Below, piece after piece: positions 34,401-49,400 of a stretch of DNA of 64,000 nt. The translations under genes were made by a program, and so were the position numbers. Position 1 is the first letter of the stretch; every line of letters begins with the position of its first letter. Location: positions 13,066,499-13,130,498 of the forward strand of contig OZ020250.1 of the NCBI GenBank assembly GCA_963971285.1, written 5' to 3'. The stretch comes from Astropecten irregularis (Eukaryota; Echinodermata; Asteroidea; Paxillosida; Astropectinidae). Under the pieces are notes generated by a model. The model worked only from the letters and a program-made list of their open reading frames with translations. It did no database searches and was not told where the DNA came from.

Positions 34401-37400
34401 ACCAAGTACGGTAAATTATTCAACATCAACTCCCAGAGCTGTGGGGTTTCAGAACAAGAACCAGGTGGCCACTCAATGCTTTGTTCCTTAAGCTCTGTCC
34501 ATCTTCGTAGAGAGAGAGAGTATAGTGCGCTAATGACTACCACAATATTAATACCATCTCTTCTTTCACAACTGAACTGCCTGAAATCCAACTGATCTCC
34601 TAAAATGCTCCAGCGACACTTTCCATTTGCCTTTTGATATTTTCAGGATTACATCCTTTGTTTCTCTCCCCTCCCCTTTGTTCTGTTCCCGGCTCTCCTA
34701 TATCCCCCCTTTTTTGTCATTGTCCCCTCGTCTGTTTTCTGCCCTTGCTTTTGGGTCGTGCTGGTATTTTTCCAGTCTCTGTGCTGTCGGTCGACCTTGG
34801 AGTTAATATAAGACTGGCATCCACATCATCAATATGCATGACATTTCTAAGAATGGTCTATGTATTTCATGTCGTTCCAGTTGGTTCACAAGCATTTCAG
34901 TGAAACAATCCATCATTTTGTGGTCTTAAAGGTACAGGTAAGTCACGTAACTATCATACATGTACTTCGGTCGCATACCAAAACAGACACCTTCACAGAT
35001 TTGCCAATAACTGAATACAGGGTATGAAGATGGTGATGGTAGAAACATAATTGTTAAAATTTGTCTGCCTGAATTGCTGTGCTAATCCAGAAAAGAGCAA
35101 AACCAAAGACCAAAAACAGTTTGGATCTAGAGGTGAAATCGGGGCCATGGTGAAACTCCTGTGAAACGTGGACACCGTATGGGACTGGAAATTTCACAGA
35201 TTACTGTTACTGTATCTTTCTTGATATTTAGTCCAACGAATCTGCAATTTCTTTAACAAAAACCAAAGTACAAAGTTATGGGTCTAAAGACTAAAGGGTC
35301 AATGGTCAAAGTGGCATACCACCGAGGAATGGTGTACATGATGTGGTGATATGTTACCATTGTGTATGATATCGTTATAACGTTTTCACAAAGGGGCGAA
35401 TTTGACAAAAATAAAGATTTTTTCGAAATTCTTTTTTTGGCCAAAATCAATTAGGGGTATTGTTATATGAAAATCAGTAAAGGGCAAATTTCACCCAAAG
35501 TTCTGTATCATGTTTTCACGAAATTTCAAAAACTTATCAAAAATGCTCGTTGTTCTATTGGGGCATTTTCAGCAAAAACGCGAATTGACGTTTTCACGAA
35601 GAGGCGAATACCAGTGAGTGCACGCGCGTGGGATATTTGTAGCTTTCACAAGAAAGGAATTTGTGCATGTTTGTATGGAGAGAGTTTTGGATCACATCCA
35701 ATTTGTCTGGAAAAAAGTTTTCATGAAGGGGCGATTTTCTAAACGTTAATCACTCCACAATAATAAGATCTTTCAACTCTTAATTAGTATGTCGTGTAAG
35801 GGAAAAATTAATCAACATGTCCTCTAAAAATGGGCGAAATATACAAATTAAAAAGAAACTTCAAAGCCGTTTTTCTCAAAACTATGTTTCAGTGCCCTGG
35901 TGGGCAAAGTGGCTCTTCGTGAAAACGTTGACGATATGAAACTGTGCGTTGTGTGGACTGGTGACCGATGGGCATAGTACAAAATGTTTGGTGAGCTGAG
36001 CATGATGCAGTTACCATGGTGATAGTGTACACGGCAACAGAGAGGCACAGAGCATGCAATATAATCTAGCATTCATCGTCTCAGATACAACACTAAAAAA
36101 TCAAGGGAAAGATATGGCTGTTCAAAGGGGATTTACAAGTTAATAGGAAAACACTTACCTGGTCAGAAGCGAATGAAATCAGTCGTTTTTGACCGATCAT
36201 CCCTTTTTCTTTAATCTCGGGGCAGTACTTGTAACGAGCAAGATTCAAGGCATACATATTAGCCATGGAGCCACCTACACATGGAGACAAAAGAACATGT
36301 CACTACACAATATAATCTGCATCCATCACAAATGTTACTTTTTTAAAAGAAATATCCATAATAAATGTCAAGGTTTCCTATAATCAAAACTCATATGAAG
36401 TTAAATACATCAGGGGTCAATTTCACCAAACTCATCGTAACTTACTATCAATCGTAGGACTTATGATGCATTGCAGTCCTACGTAGGATAGTCCCCCTAC
36501 GGTGGGTTATATATATCTCGAGTTAAGATCGATTGCAGGGCTTCATGAAATCCACATCTGTATTGTTATAAAACTCAACCTGTCTATCATTGTTTGTGCT
36601 AAACAATATTGTATATAGAAAAGGAGGTATTTTTTAGACCCATAATTTAGCACCCCACTTTTCACGACTAAAAACCTTGCTTACGTCACATGCAGAACGC
36701 CACGCAGTATACTGTGGTGCGAGCCTGTACTAAGTTCTGTAGGTGACATTACACGCATTGTTACATGGATTGGTCCTGGGATCTTTTGGGGGGCGGGGCA
36801 TACATGTACTGATTTTTTTTACATTTTGGTCAAAATTAAGCTCTTACATAAAAATATAAATTAATATAGTCATTAATTCTGTATTAAGCAATAATTTAAA
36901 AGCACTTTCATCCCTTTACCAAATTTGATTACAGTAAACCTTTCCAAAGTTTTCAGAGGCCTTTGGGCCCATGCCCAAGCCATTGAGTTAAATAAAAAAC
37001 TAGAGTGTGCACTCTGCTCGTGAAACCTTGAACCACCGCCATTGTCTAAAACCAAACAAGGGCAAACGTGTGCATCCCGTTTCAAATTCTGCGTATATAT
37101 TCGTACGCCGGTTCTGGTACGCGCCCGTCGCGTCACGCACAGAGCACGCAGTTCACCACAATATCACCCGGGTTTTTTAACTCTACTGCGCCTGCGAAGT
37201 TACACCAGGAAAGGTGGTGGCTGCACGTCCACGCCAGAGTGAAGACAACACACACCAGCGCGCACTCTAGTTTTTTTTATTTAACTCTGTGGCCCAAGCC
37301 CATCAATGATATCCATGTTACAGAAATTGCATATGAACATTTACATGTATGTTGGGCTTTGCAGTGAAGGGCAGGTCAGGTCAGTACTACCGGTAGTATA

Positions 37401-40400
37401 ATACCTAGTGCATAATAATATGGGGCTTTCATACAATTTCAAACTAGGGCAAATAGAGAGGGTTCATTTCAGTACATATCGTAGACCTATCAAAGCACTC
37501 CCAATGATTAAAAATCAGCCTATATTGTTCTTCTTACTTGTGAAATGCAAACCATTTTGTCACTGTTGAAGAGGTCATACATCATAAAATAGTGTCATCG
37601 TGCATTATTGTGGCCGCCATGACATATGACATTTTGGTGAATTATAATAACTAACTGTACCGCGTTATTGCGCAATTCAAAAAAATCATGCCACATAATT
37701 ATACAAAACATAAAAAGGACATGTGCACAGGCTTGTTTTGTGTGATGTATCGCCAGTCATTATGTGCACAGATATTTGCAATGTGCAAACATCGCACATC
37801 ACAAAATATGCGCAGATATTTGTGAATTTGTGATGTACGATGTATTGAACTTCACAAATATGTGCCCAGATATTTGTGATGTGCGATGGCCTCCTGCGCC
37901 ACCATTCTTTGCCGTCTTGCGCATGATATGCATAGTTAATTTCACACTGTGAATAATGTAATGCGCACCCAAGTGTCATGTGTCATGGCGATCACCACAT
38001 CTCCCCCTGGCCGGTACGAAACCACACTATAATAACATTGGCTGGACATCAAAACAATAATAATAATTTACCTTGATTTATAAAGTTCATTTGCCAATGG
38101 ATACAATATACATCAATAATGATCAAAGAATGATCTGGAAAAACTGAAAATAAGACGATAACTAATAGTAGTGTAGAGGAAATATAAAGTGTGGTTTTAG
38201 TTAATACTCTTAAAGCTGTTGAGTGAGTGCATGATTGGATATATGCATGATTGTCTTTGGCTGTACCTACCCGGGCAGAAAATGCCGTCCCCAGATTCGT
38301 AGCCGCAAAGTTCTCGCAATTTGCTCATCACCTCCAGCTCCATGACAGTAAAGACGGGTGACACTTCAAATGTGTAACTGCAAAGTTTGTGAGAAATAAA
38401 CAAGACAGGGATAAGATTGACCAATGATAAAGATGTCTGAAAATAGCTGACAGGGAGCATAACAAGTCTGAAAATCTGAAAATCTCCTATACTTTTGTAC
38501 ACAGCCTGTGAGGGAAAAAAAATCTGAAATCCCAAAACAACAAAATCTGAAATCAGATTTTAATCTGAGAAATCTCATCCCTGACAAGAGGTTAACGGTA
38601 TAAAACACGATTGGTAGAGGTCACAGAACATCACTCACACTTTGTTTGATCAAACATGTACATGATATAAACCTGTGAAAATTTGGGCTCAATCAGACAT
38701 CTGCGTCAAAAGAAATTAGCGAAAACCCAACTCAAAGAATAACATCTTTCCCCAAGATCAAAACTGTTTTGTACAAAATCTGTTTCTACACATTCAAACT
38801 TCAGCGGAGTATAAAAAGGGGACAGTAGGACAAACCACACACAGGTTATGAGTGCATGTCAAAAAGTAGGCTAAGTTGCACGTGTATAACGACATAAAAT
38901 GGTGGCAATTCAATGAGGCTAAAATGGGGATCCTCCACTCTCCATTTCCAACACTTAGTGCTGACATTTTACGGAAATACACATACACTGCACCTATAGT
39001 TAGTGTATGATATATAGCAAACTGGAATTCAATTACCCCTCCCATGCTGCCACTGACAATTATCTCGCCCGTAAAAAAAAAATGTTCCTTCCACTCCAAA
39101 AGGCTTAGAAACCAGTCAATTACTGGTGCCAATTAACTTGCCAGCAACCGTCCTGAAAAAGGCACACGGTTAGGAGAGGAAAGCAGAGGAAGAATTCATA
39201 AACAATATATGCTGTAATTGCAAGGAGGGGCGGATGCCAATTTGTGTCAGGGCGAGAATTTAACGTAATAAGAAATAGTGAAAATTAGCCACACTTTTAA
39301 AGCTACACCAGTTTTTATACGGGAAAAGAGTTGATATTCTGAATTTGAAAAGATAAATGCCTTATATTAGCTGATTTCCCTGGTGAAACTGGTGTTGTAT
39401 TTGACTGATTGAATGGAGTGAACACAGAATGGAGTTTTAAATGCATTTCTGTTTGAATGTGTAGGCCAAGGTTCGTCATGGATAGGTACATTGATAAGTA
39501 CACACACACAACACCTGGCATGTCATTCGCCATGTCAACGCCACTTTCCAGCTTTACTGGGAAATGTGAAAAAAGACTAGGAGAAATTCCTTTCTCATCT
39601 ATGGGGCGTTCCGGCAGACACAAGTGGTCTATCTTCTGTTTAAAGGTAGTATCATACTTTGGTAATCTAACCAAAACAGAAATGTTCACAGATTTACGTA
39701 TAACTTACAGGGTATGAAGATGGTGGTGGTAGAAACATAACGTTAAAATTTTTCCGGCTGAAATGGTGTAGTCAAACAACGACTGAAATTTTTTTGGGAT
39801 CTTTTAAAAGATTAAAAATACAAGAGAAAAGACTTAAGAAATACTGTGGCTGTTTTTCACTGTTTTCTCAAAAAGTGAAATCCAACGCAACCTTGGTAAA
39901 TGCGTATTTAGCGCCGTGCACGAACACGCTTTCCACTTCAGTCACGCAATTACATGCATCATCAAGACGCTCTACCGGTACCATTCGCACATAATCCGCG
40001 TTGCATATTACTTTCTTCGAAAGGCATTCCAGTAAAAGTTTTCTTGTTCAACAGACACGCACTCAAATTCAAAATGACTGCGCCCAGGACGGCTTCAAAA
40101 CGTCTACGCACAGAAAACGCGGAGCTAGCGCTCTAGTGATTTTAATACAGCTCTATGGCAAAACATAAAATCCTGTTGATGCATGCTATAACCACCCAAA
40201 GCTTTTTGGTTGGTTTACAACAGAAAAAACATATTTTCAAACATTTGTTTATTAGGCTGTTGTTATTTGCTTTTGGCTCTGCACTGATATGTCCAATTAT
40301 GTTGTAGCCAGCGCTTTGTAACTTATCGGTACCATTATCAGGATGTCAGCTTTCAAATTCTGAAACAATTTACCAAAGTGATAACAGGTCTTTATAGTGG

Positions 40401-43400
40401 TATTTTACTATTTTTAAAAAGCAATTCCGGAGCTTTTTCTTTCTTTTCACCCTATATGATTAAAATGCAAATGTTTGGTTTGCAAACTGACTTTACGTAC
40501 TGGAACCGCCCCCCCCCCCCCTCCCCCTCCCGCTATATGCATGGCGTACGCATCGGTACCAACCATACATACTTTATGGACAGCCCAAAAGCACACGCCT
40601 TGAATTGCCATTTTTTCCAAGTCTGGTCCTGGGGCGTGAGAAAATGGTTGCTGGGCGTGTGAGCAATTAGAGAGCCCCCAAGGCGTGACTGTCACGCCAG
40701 GGGCGTGAGACTTGGTAGACCTGTCTGTATTTTGAAATTGTCCCTGAAGAAGAAAAGGGAGTGAGGCAACCCCCCCAAAAAAAAAACACACAGAAGCGAG
40801 ACAAATTTTATCCGAGTCGGAGTGTACAATAGGGCCTAACATTAATAAATTGCTAGTGAAAATAACTTTTCAAAAAATGCACTGACACATGCCGCAAAGG
40901 AAGTCATGCCAAACAAATGTTGGTGCTGCACCTGAATACAAACATCACTATTCATGAACCTTTGATACATTGCGAAGCAAAGGAGTGGTTGGCTGGCCTT
41001 GACAAGCCAATCATTGTTAAGCAAAAAACATAAATCCTGTAGTGACGCACGCTATAACCATCCAAACATAGGAAATTTCCATCACGTTTGCACGGCAATT
41101 TTTCAAATGATTTTAAAAGAGACACCTGTTCAATGAATAATTGTGATCACGTAATAATTCTACCTGCAAAAAAAGAATGACCTTCAACCATTGAAAGCCA
41201 ATAGTAAAAGGTTTACTTCAAACAAAACTCATGTGAAATTAAATACATCTGAAATTGCTCTACGGAGAGTGCATTACCACACAGGTCAAACAGTTCCAAC
41301 GAGGTCTCATGATGAGGACTAGAGCAAGCTAGTCGAAACGTTTAGACTTTAATTGCGAGAAGTGCGAATGAAATAGAAGTGCGAAAGTACAAACGATTCT
41401 TACATGGTGTTTCCGCAAACCAATCCACATACATCTGTATTGTTATAAAACTCAACCTGCCTATCATTGTTTGTGCGAAAAAATAGTATAGAGAAAAAAA
41501 GTGGTATTTTAGACCCATAATTTAGCACTCCACTTTTCGCGACGAAAAACCTTGCTTACGTCACATGCAGAACGCCACACAGTATATTGTGGTGTGAGCC
41601 TATACTAGTTCTGTAGGTGACGTCACACGCTTTTGTTGTGTGGATCAGTTCCAAGGGGTTTTTTTTGGGGGGGGGGGCATACATGCACTGATTATGTAAC
41701 GTTTGAATCAAAATTAAGCACTTATAGTCATTAAAAATGTATCATAAGAAATCATATAAAAGCATTTTCACCCCTTTCTCCAATTTTTTTTCAGTAAACC
41801 TTTAAGCAAAACATAAAATCCTGTTGATGCACGCTATAGCCGCCCAAACTGTTTTCATGGGAAAAACAAAATGCATCAGTTGTTTGCTTTGCAATAGAAA
41901 AACATATTTTCAAACATTTGTTTATTAGACTGTTGTTATTTGCTTTTGCTCTGCATTGATATCTCTACCTGTGTGATTTTATGAAAGACAGAACGGTTAA
42001 CGACATCCAAAAAAACACCTAACAAACCTGAATTATACAATCAAAATACAACAGTTGACACAATGCATGGAATGAAAAAAGTATGTAACTGCACTCTACT
42101 TCATACGAGATCCATCTATTCATATCTTGGACTATAAAGGCAGAATGACTGTTCCTTTTTAAAAAGTCAAAGACAGTTGCTGATGCAATGAAATTTCAAT
42201 TCTTCATGATGAATTCTTCATGTGATAAAAGAGACATTCATTTTCAGAGATTCTTCACTACTTTTAGCAGTGTTGGAGTACTCGTACTGGTACTCAAGAT
42301 GAGAAGGCAAGTCGAGTACAATACTCAGCCCGTACTCTATTCCATGTACTCAAATTTTGAAAATACTCAACCATTTAGTGCAAATTTCATTTTCATTACC
42401 ATTTCACGGTTGATAATGTTGCTGATTTCCGATAAATTATACAATGGGAGTATGAAGATCATGGTTTAGTTTAGTATCAACTGGAGTAATCAGCAGTGTC
42501 ATTTGCAAGGTATGAGAAACAATAATTTCTGAGAAGAGTACATGGCACAACATCCAATTTAATATAAACATCTTTGTGAAAAACTGCATTTTTTTCACCG
42601 CGCTTTTGTACTATAATCGGACGTGGAATCGGACTTTGGGACTCGGACTCGGTCCTGTACTCGACCTTAAATATACTCGTACTCGATACTCTGGATTTGG
42701 ACTCGACAGCAATGTACTCGGACTAGGCCCAGTCGTCGGACCATGAAGTACTCGGAGTACTCTGAGGACTCTACTCCAACACTGCTTTTTAGGCAATAGC
42801 AGTCACCCATGCAGATTTGACTCTACAACCAACTGGCTAGCTAAGGGATCTTATTAGACAGCATTCTTACAAAAAGCTTTGTAAAAAACTTTGTATCATT
42901 TCTCAATGACAAACAGTCGGCCTATTGTATAGTTATTCATTTACCTGTGTACAATCCACTTTTCAAACCATTTTTGTAGTTAAACTTCCACATTTTTGTA
43001 TTTTTTCCTGGGAGGGGGAGGGCATTCTTCAGAATATTCAACCTCATTTGAACCCCCTTATTCCATGAATTTTCCCATCCGATACTCATGGTCTGGTAGT
43101 GGCTCTGCCTGAATTCTGACATTGTTATGTTGTTATGTTCCGAAGGCCGGAAGGGGCTCTAAAGAGCCGCTTTTCAAGGCCCTGAAGCCACAGCAACAAA
43201 TCCCAGTCAAAAGTTTCTGTAATTTTCCAGGTGTTTTTTCTTCCCACAACACGTCTTCAATGATTCAAGGTTCACCACAGAATAGGATTTTTATTTGTTG
43301 TTATTTTCATTATTACAAACCCTACTCTGGAACTGTTTTTCTATATTGTCATTGGTTTTACATTATTCTACCTTGAATAACGGTGTAGCAAGTAAGTTTT

Positions 43401-46400
43401 TGGTCACGGTGTTGGTGAATAATTTCCATACCAGTGATCACAGCAGGAATGTCACAAAGGGGAATAGAGTAGGATTCATGCTGTTTGAACATAAAAAAAA
43501 TTAAAAAAAATAAAATAAAATTCTCTTTGAATTGTGCAAGCAGAGGCGGATCCAGGGCGGGTCATTTGGGCGCACCCCCTTTTTCTTCAGCATCAAACAG
43601 CAAGTTTGTTTTCAATGTTAAAAACTATGACATTTGATGGAAAAGAACATGCAATTCATGCTCAAATTATGTTCGGTTATAGGATGGTCACTTCATTGTC
43701 CAAAATACTTACATGCTAGGATTGATGGCATCGGTCATCCACTGCCCAGCCAGACCAACGAGATCTTGACCGCCAAAGAGTTGGTTGAAGAACCGAGGAT
43801 GGGCTGCAATGAAAAAACAAAACACAAATGAAGTAGGAATAACGTTGATGGTAACGTGTAGAAAAACGAAAGTTTTATCGGGCTCAGGATATTGCGAGAT
43901 TCAAATTCATAACCTTCAACTTTTATTAAAATCATTTATTTCTAGTAATGAAACCAAGGATTCATCAAAAGCGGCCTATATAGGCACTGAAGCTCAAAAT
44001 CCTGATGAAACATTTTTATGGAAAGATGATGAGAAGAAGATACAGTTTTAGAGGTGGGAGGAAAACCCCAGAGTAATATTCTGGGTAAAACCCACAGAAT
44101 CAGGTAGGGACTGGAAACCCAATCCACTTGTGGACCGAGCCGGACTTGAACCCGGTCCACAGAGGTGAAAGGCGAGGAAAGAACCGCTATGCCAAACTGA
44201 CTCCCCTTTTGTGAAAAAGAGAGAATAACACTTGCAATCTGGATTCATTTTGGTTCTAAAATTCATTCATAATAATATCTGCCATTGCAAACTTATTGTC
44301 TTATTCGCCAACCTAACATAGCCCTAGAATGTACAAGAGTGTACATAGCCGTACTGACAGAATTGGCCAATACTACATCCCCCTCCAAAAAATCTAAAAA
44401 GGTCCAAATCAAAGAAGCCACTTTCTGTATCTCTTTAGTATTTCTGTATGAATGTTCAGACATTATGTCACTTTGTCCATAAGCCATCTTCAAAATAATA
44501 AAAGTTGTACCAAATTGCCTTTTGTAATTTTTACATATGACTGCATAATGCAGTGAGTATAAAAAAAACAAAACATGTATCATATTTTTGGTCATTGTTA
44601 AATATAAAAATGCATTTACATCAAATCGCAGTCACCAATGTCAAACAATTGTAACCGCTTCAGTTGCTTTTGACAACTTGCACATACTGTTTATTTATTT
44701 ATTCTATTTATTTCTTCTTTGTCAAGAATTATCATAATTTCTTGGCTCATTTGCATTTGGAATGACGCAGACCAGCAAAGAAATGCTAATAATCTCGAGC
44801 CCTTTCATTTCTCTATCAATTTGGGTTTGAGGGTTCCCCGTCAGAATACACACAAATTCTAATCATTTATGATTATTATTTCTTCTCTCTGCATTTTGAT
44901 ACTGCATTTGTGCACCGATTGTAATTATGTTTATGATTATCATATCCTTTTATCATTTATTAAAGTCTACATGCCCATAAAGTAGTAAAAAAAAAACACA
45001 TCTAAGAGGAATTGTAGGCGTATTTAATAATGGATACAGTAAAAGAATAATAATAAAATTGCCACTGAGGTATACGTTGGGAAGACACAATCAGCATTGT
45101 GTTCTGCGGCAGCCCGGCCAAATCAAATTCCCACCTTCATCAGGAACATCTTTGATCTAATGTGGAGAATTGTCAGTACGGGACACAGGAAAATTCCATC
45201 ACGTCTTCACAGAAAATTTCTCAAATAATTTGCAAAGAGAAACCTGTTTTGTGATCAAAACACAATTGTGATCACATAACGTTTCTATCTGCCAAAAAAA
45301 GAAAAGAAAAAGGAATTCCAGAGGCAGTGTACACGACACGATGACCTTCGGAATTGAAAGGAACAAAAAGACTCTTCTATCTCAAGTGCCGATTACCGGT
45401 AACTATTTTTATTTAGCCATGAAGAGTGTCCTTTCAATGCACCATTTCAAAATGGTTTCAATTTGAAGGCCAAAGGAAAAATGGGTCCCTAGTGACCTAC
45501 GTATTCTGTTAATCCCTGTAACCACCTATAAAGCCAGTCATTTCATTTATTAGGAAATGGCCTGGGAATTGAACACGATCCAACAACATCCAGTATGTAA
45601 TACTTCGGAACATTCTGAGGACTTTGAAATCACTATACACTGTAGGTGGCAGAGAGTCATATACTCCCATATGAAGTTGTTTAATGAGAGGGTTGTGCCT
45701 GCAGTATTATTAATTATTATTATTATTATTATTTATTTTGCCAACAATTCAAACAAGTACAATGACAGCGGTGAATAAATGAAATATGTCATAATCAAAA
45801 CAGGGGAGGAGGGGGTGGAAGGTGTGGTAAAGAGGGGGAGGGTGGGGAGGAAGAAGGGGGTGTGGAAGGAAGGTGGGGCCAGGAGGGTGGAGGGTGGTGG
45901 GGTGGAGTGGAGGATAGGGGAGATGATATGAAGGTAAAGATGAAGACAAGGACAATGGGAGACTTTAAAGAACCGGTCTCCAAGTCAACAGCGCACGCGC
46001 GCGCAATTGTGACCATTGGTGCGTTGTTTTGCTCGTGCGTAAACATGCGCTGTTGACTAGAAGACCGGTTCTTTAAAGTCTCCAATTGACATTTCAAGCC
46101 GGCCAGGTTGTAGGCAAAAGTGTACACAAACACTGTGGCCCTAAAGCCAGCCTACCCAAGCTTGAAATGGGTTTATCAAATCCTAACTACAGCCACCTAA
46201 CCGTAGCCTAACATGTATTTGATACCAGTTATTTTAGAATGGATTCACCAGAATTGAGCCGGAGCCGGATCCGAGCTTTGAGAAGGGCCCCATGCCTGCG
46301 TAAATCCCCATTATCTGATTGGTGGATCTTGATCACATGTCACTAAATTATACATTCTAATACGCACGGTGAAGTTCAATGAGATGACAGTAATTTTTGC

Positions 46401-49400
46401 AGGCAGGGTACACTTTGTAAAACAAATAATGAATGTTTACGAGTGGGGTGGTAAGAACAATTCCATGAGCCTTGACAGATGAAATGTTCCACTCCATAAG
46501 GAAAGGCTCATAAACATTCATAAGTACCAGTATCTGTATGTGTACTAAAATGCTCTCCAAACTAACTAAACCTAACCAACGCAAAACACAAGCTTCAATG
46601 TAAAATGTGCACGTATAAGCCTACGTGTATGTTTGATGTCTATGTGCATTTTCAACAACATTTCAAGTGTTCCATCACGGAACCAAGGCCACTACCCAAT
46701 GCTGTTATGTGATTCAACATAATTGTCTGCCGACGTCGTCGACTGACATCCTGCATTTTAAAGAAAGATCTATAAGAAGCAGCAGCACAGACAAGGAACT
46801 CTCTCCCTTCCCCTTGAAGAAAAGATAGACATCATTCTCTTCCCCGTCCCCCCAAAAGAAAAACTTAAGTCCTGGTGACAACTCAGATGATGGAGAGGGG
46901 AGGGGGGAGAACAAAACAATGGAGATATACTTTGTGACGCAGACAATTCTGCCGCGATGAAATCAAATCAACAGAGAGGTGGGGAGGAGGCCGGAAACAA
47001 ACACGATTCCATAATGGATGGTGGCTCCAACGATTCTTCCAACTGACCCCTTGCCTTGTCTGCGAGGTGCGAAAACCGTTCCCCGCGTACTAATGGGTTT
47101 TGCCTATTTCACTAATCGAATCACAAACGACAAGATTGCATTGATTCATTTACCGCTGAAGTCAGGTGTGCACGGCACAAACATTAAGAGAAGAAAGATC
47201 AAAAGTTGGCCAAAAAAAATAAATTCCAGTCGGCCATTATATTCTCCTTCCTTTCCGATTTCTGTTTCTGCCTTTGAAATTATGGTGTGTTTTTTTTTAT
47301 TACTAGCAATTGGTGTGCCATTACCTCATAATTTGACTCTGGACATCAGGACATTATGTCAATTTGACCATTCCACCAAACAGATGATATCAAGAAGTCG
47401 TACAAATGCAAGCCAAAACGGGCTACACGTCAAAAGCACAAAGAAGAGACCTTTCGGGAAAATGGTAGATATAATTTTTCAGACCTACAAAATTCTGGTT
47501 TGTTGGCCCGTCTTTGAGTACTTTGCGCCCTGATTTTGAAATCTCAAAATCAGATTCCATATTACATTTCATTTTTTTTAATAAGAAAAGGCGGGAAGTT
47601 GTCTGCAAAAATTTTGATAGTGAAATTGAATGTTCACATATCATCGGCGTTTTTACGATCCGGCAATATGGGTCTTTTTTTCAAGATGGACGTTCACCAA
47701 AAATTTTGCAAAACAATGTGCAAGTTTTCAAAAGGTAAATTTATTAGTCTAACATCCCACTTTGGGGGAGAAGTTTGATAAACGAGTTGTCCATGAGTTT
47801 GTTTTAAACATCATACTTGTAAGTTTGTTTATTTGATACTTAATCAAAATAATGATAATTAAATGAAAAATAAGTTTTTCACTTTGAAAAATCATGTACT
47901 TTTTGATTTCACGAACTGATAAACTTAATGTTTACTTAATTTTCTAAATTAAAATTTACTGTTATGCCGATTATTTAATACAAATTCACAGACAAGCCAT
48001 TTACTAAATTTCTCTCCAAAGTTTAGATGTTAGACCAATAAATTTACTGTTTGAAAACTCCCACATTGTTACGGGCAATTTTGGTGAGCGTCCACATTTA
48101 AAAAAAGGGCCCTTATTTTGCCGGATCGTAAAAACGGCGACAATATGTATGTCAAGGATTAAAGGAAGTGAATGCTAAATGGAACGAGTGAGCAAACAAA
48201 ACCAAACCTGGCCTGACGCTGTAGTCTATCGTCTGCTGACACAGCTCAAGAAGCTTCTCGGATGACACCGGTTCATCTTGGATCCTCAGATCAATTTTGT
48301 CCTTCAGCAGATGGGGATGCACAAAGTTTGACACTGTGTGGACAAAAGGAAAAGATGAGTGTCTTAATTTTTTGCATCATTTACAAGGAGAACAAATAAA
48401 ATTGAATCAAAAACGGGATTTGAACCTGTGACCTTCTGGTTACCATCATACACTCAATTGAGTTATGTTACTGTTAGGGGTTTCCCAAATTGTCTATCGC
48501 AGTTGTGCAGCTAAGCAGTGCTGTGAGACTCGAGTCCGCCCGGATTCAAGACCGTTTTTGCCAAACTTGGTCTCGGACTCGGACTCGGACTCGGACTCGG
48601 GCTTGGGCTCGTGCTCATGCTCGGACTTGGGCTCTGACTCGGGCTCGAACTCGGGCTCGTTCTCGGACTCGGATTCTGACTCGGACTCGGGCTCGAACCC
48701 AGGTGGACTGGAATCATATTCTGACTGACCAGACTCGGACATACCACTGGTTAGAAGGCACGTAAATGTGATGCTTTATGTTCAAACTTCATTCAAGCTT
48801 CAATAATGACTTCTCAGCATTCCTGTTTACACTTTTTCATTCATCAGACAAAGGCCTTTATGCTGCAGCACCTAGACTCTGGAATAAATCTCCCATTTCA
48901 TGTGTCACCTCACCTCATGTATTGTACTCAATTCAAGAGATCTCTAAAATCACGAATATTAATGATTTTGGTCGGGAAATAGATTATATGCAAATTAGGC
49001 TTGCCCTTCACCGACGTGGTGAAGGGCATTTCACATTTATTTTAGCATCCCTGTCGTATTAGTTGATAAGTTGGTAGTTTAGTTGAAGTATCTTTTTTAA
49101 AGCACCCTGTTACCTCTAGTGTCTGTGTGCTATTATTTTTAATCTGCCAATTATTTGGGTTTACAGTGTTTTGTATACATGAACGTATGAAGCACAAAAC
49201 TCCTAATGGACAATTGAACTTGCAAAATCAAGATTGCAATTTCATAGTGCTGCAGTGAGCACACAATTTGGCTCTGCATACAAACCAATTCCACTTGGCA
49301 AAAATTATTTAGCTGGAATTCCAAGTAAATTTCTTGCTGGGCAAAAAACATGTTAAAAATCCTTATAAAAACAGCAGATTTGGTATAAGGCCAAATAAAA

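Noticed and set aside
45749-46133. Proline-rich minus-strand ORFs
   Set aside because: Antisense of a GGGGA-rich simple repeat and the adjoining MITE.
47018-47533. 171-codon plus-strand ORF, the longest one outside the minisatellite
   Set aside because: No recognisable domain, mixed low-complexity composition, no splice partners. Treated as chance.
48465-48765. Ser-Asp / Arg-Thr dipeptide ORFs on both strands
   Set aside because: By-products of the CTCGGA hexamer array; every frame is open.
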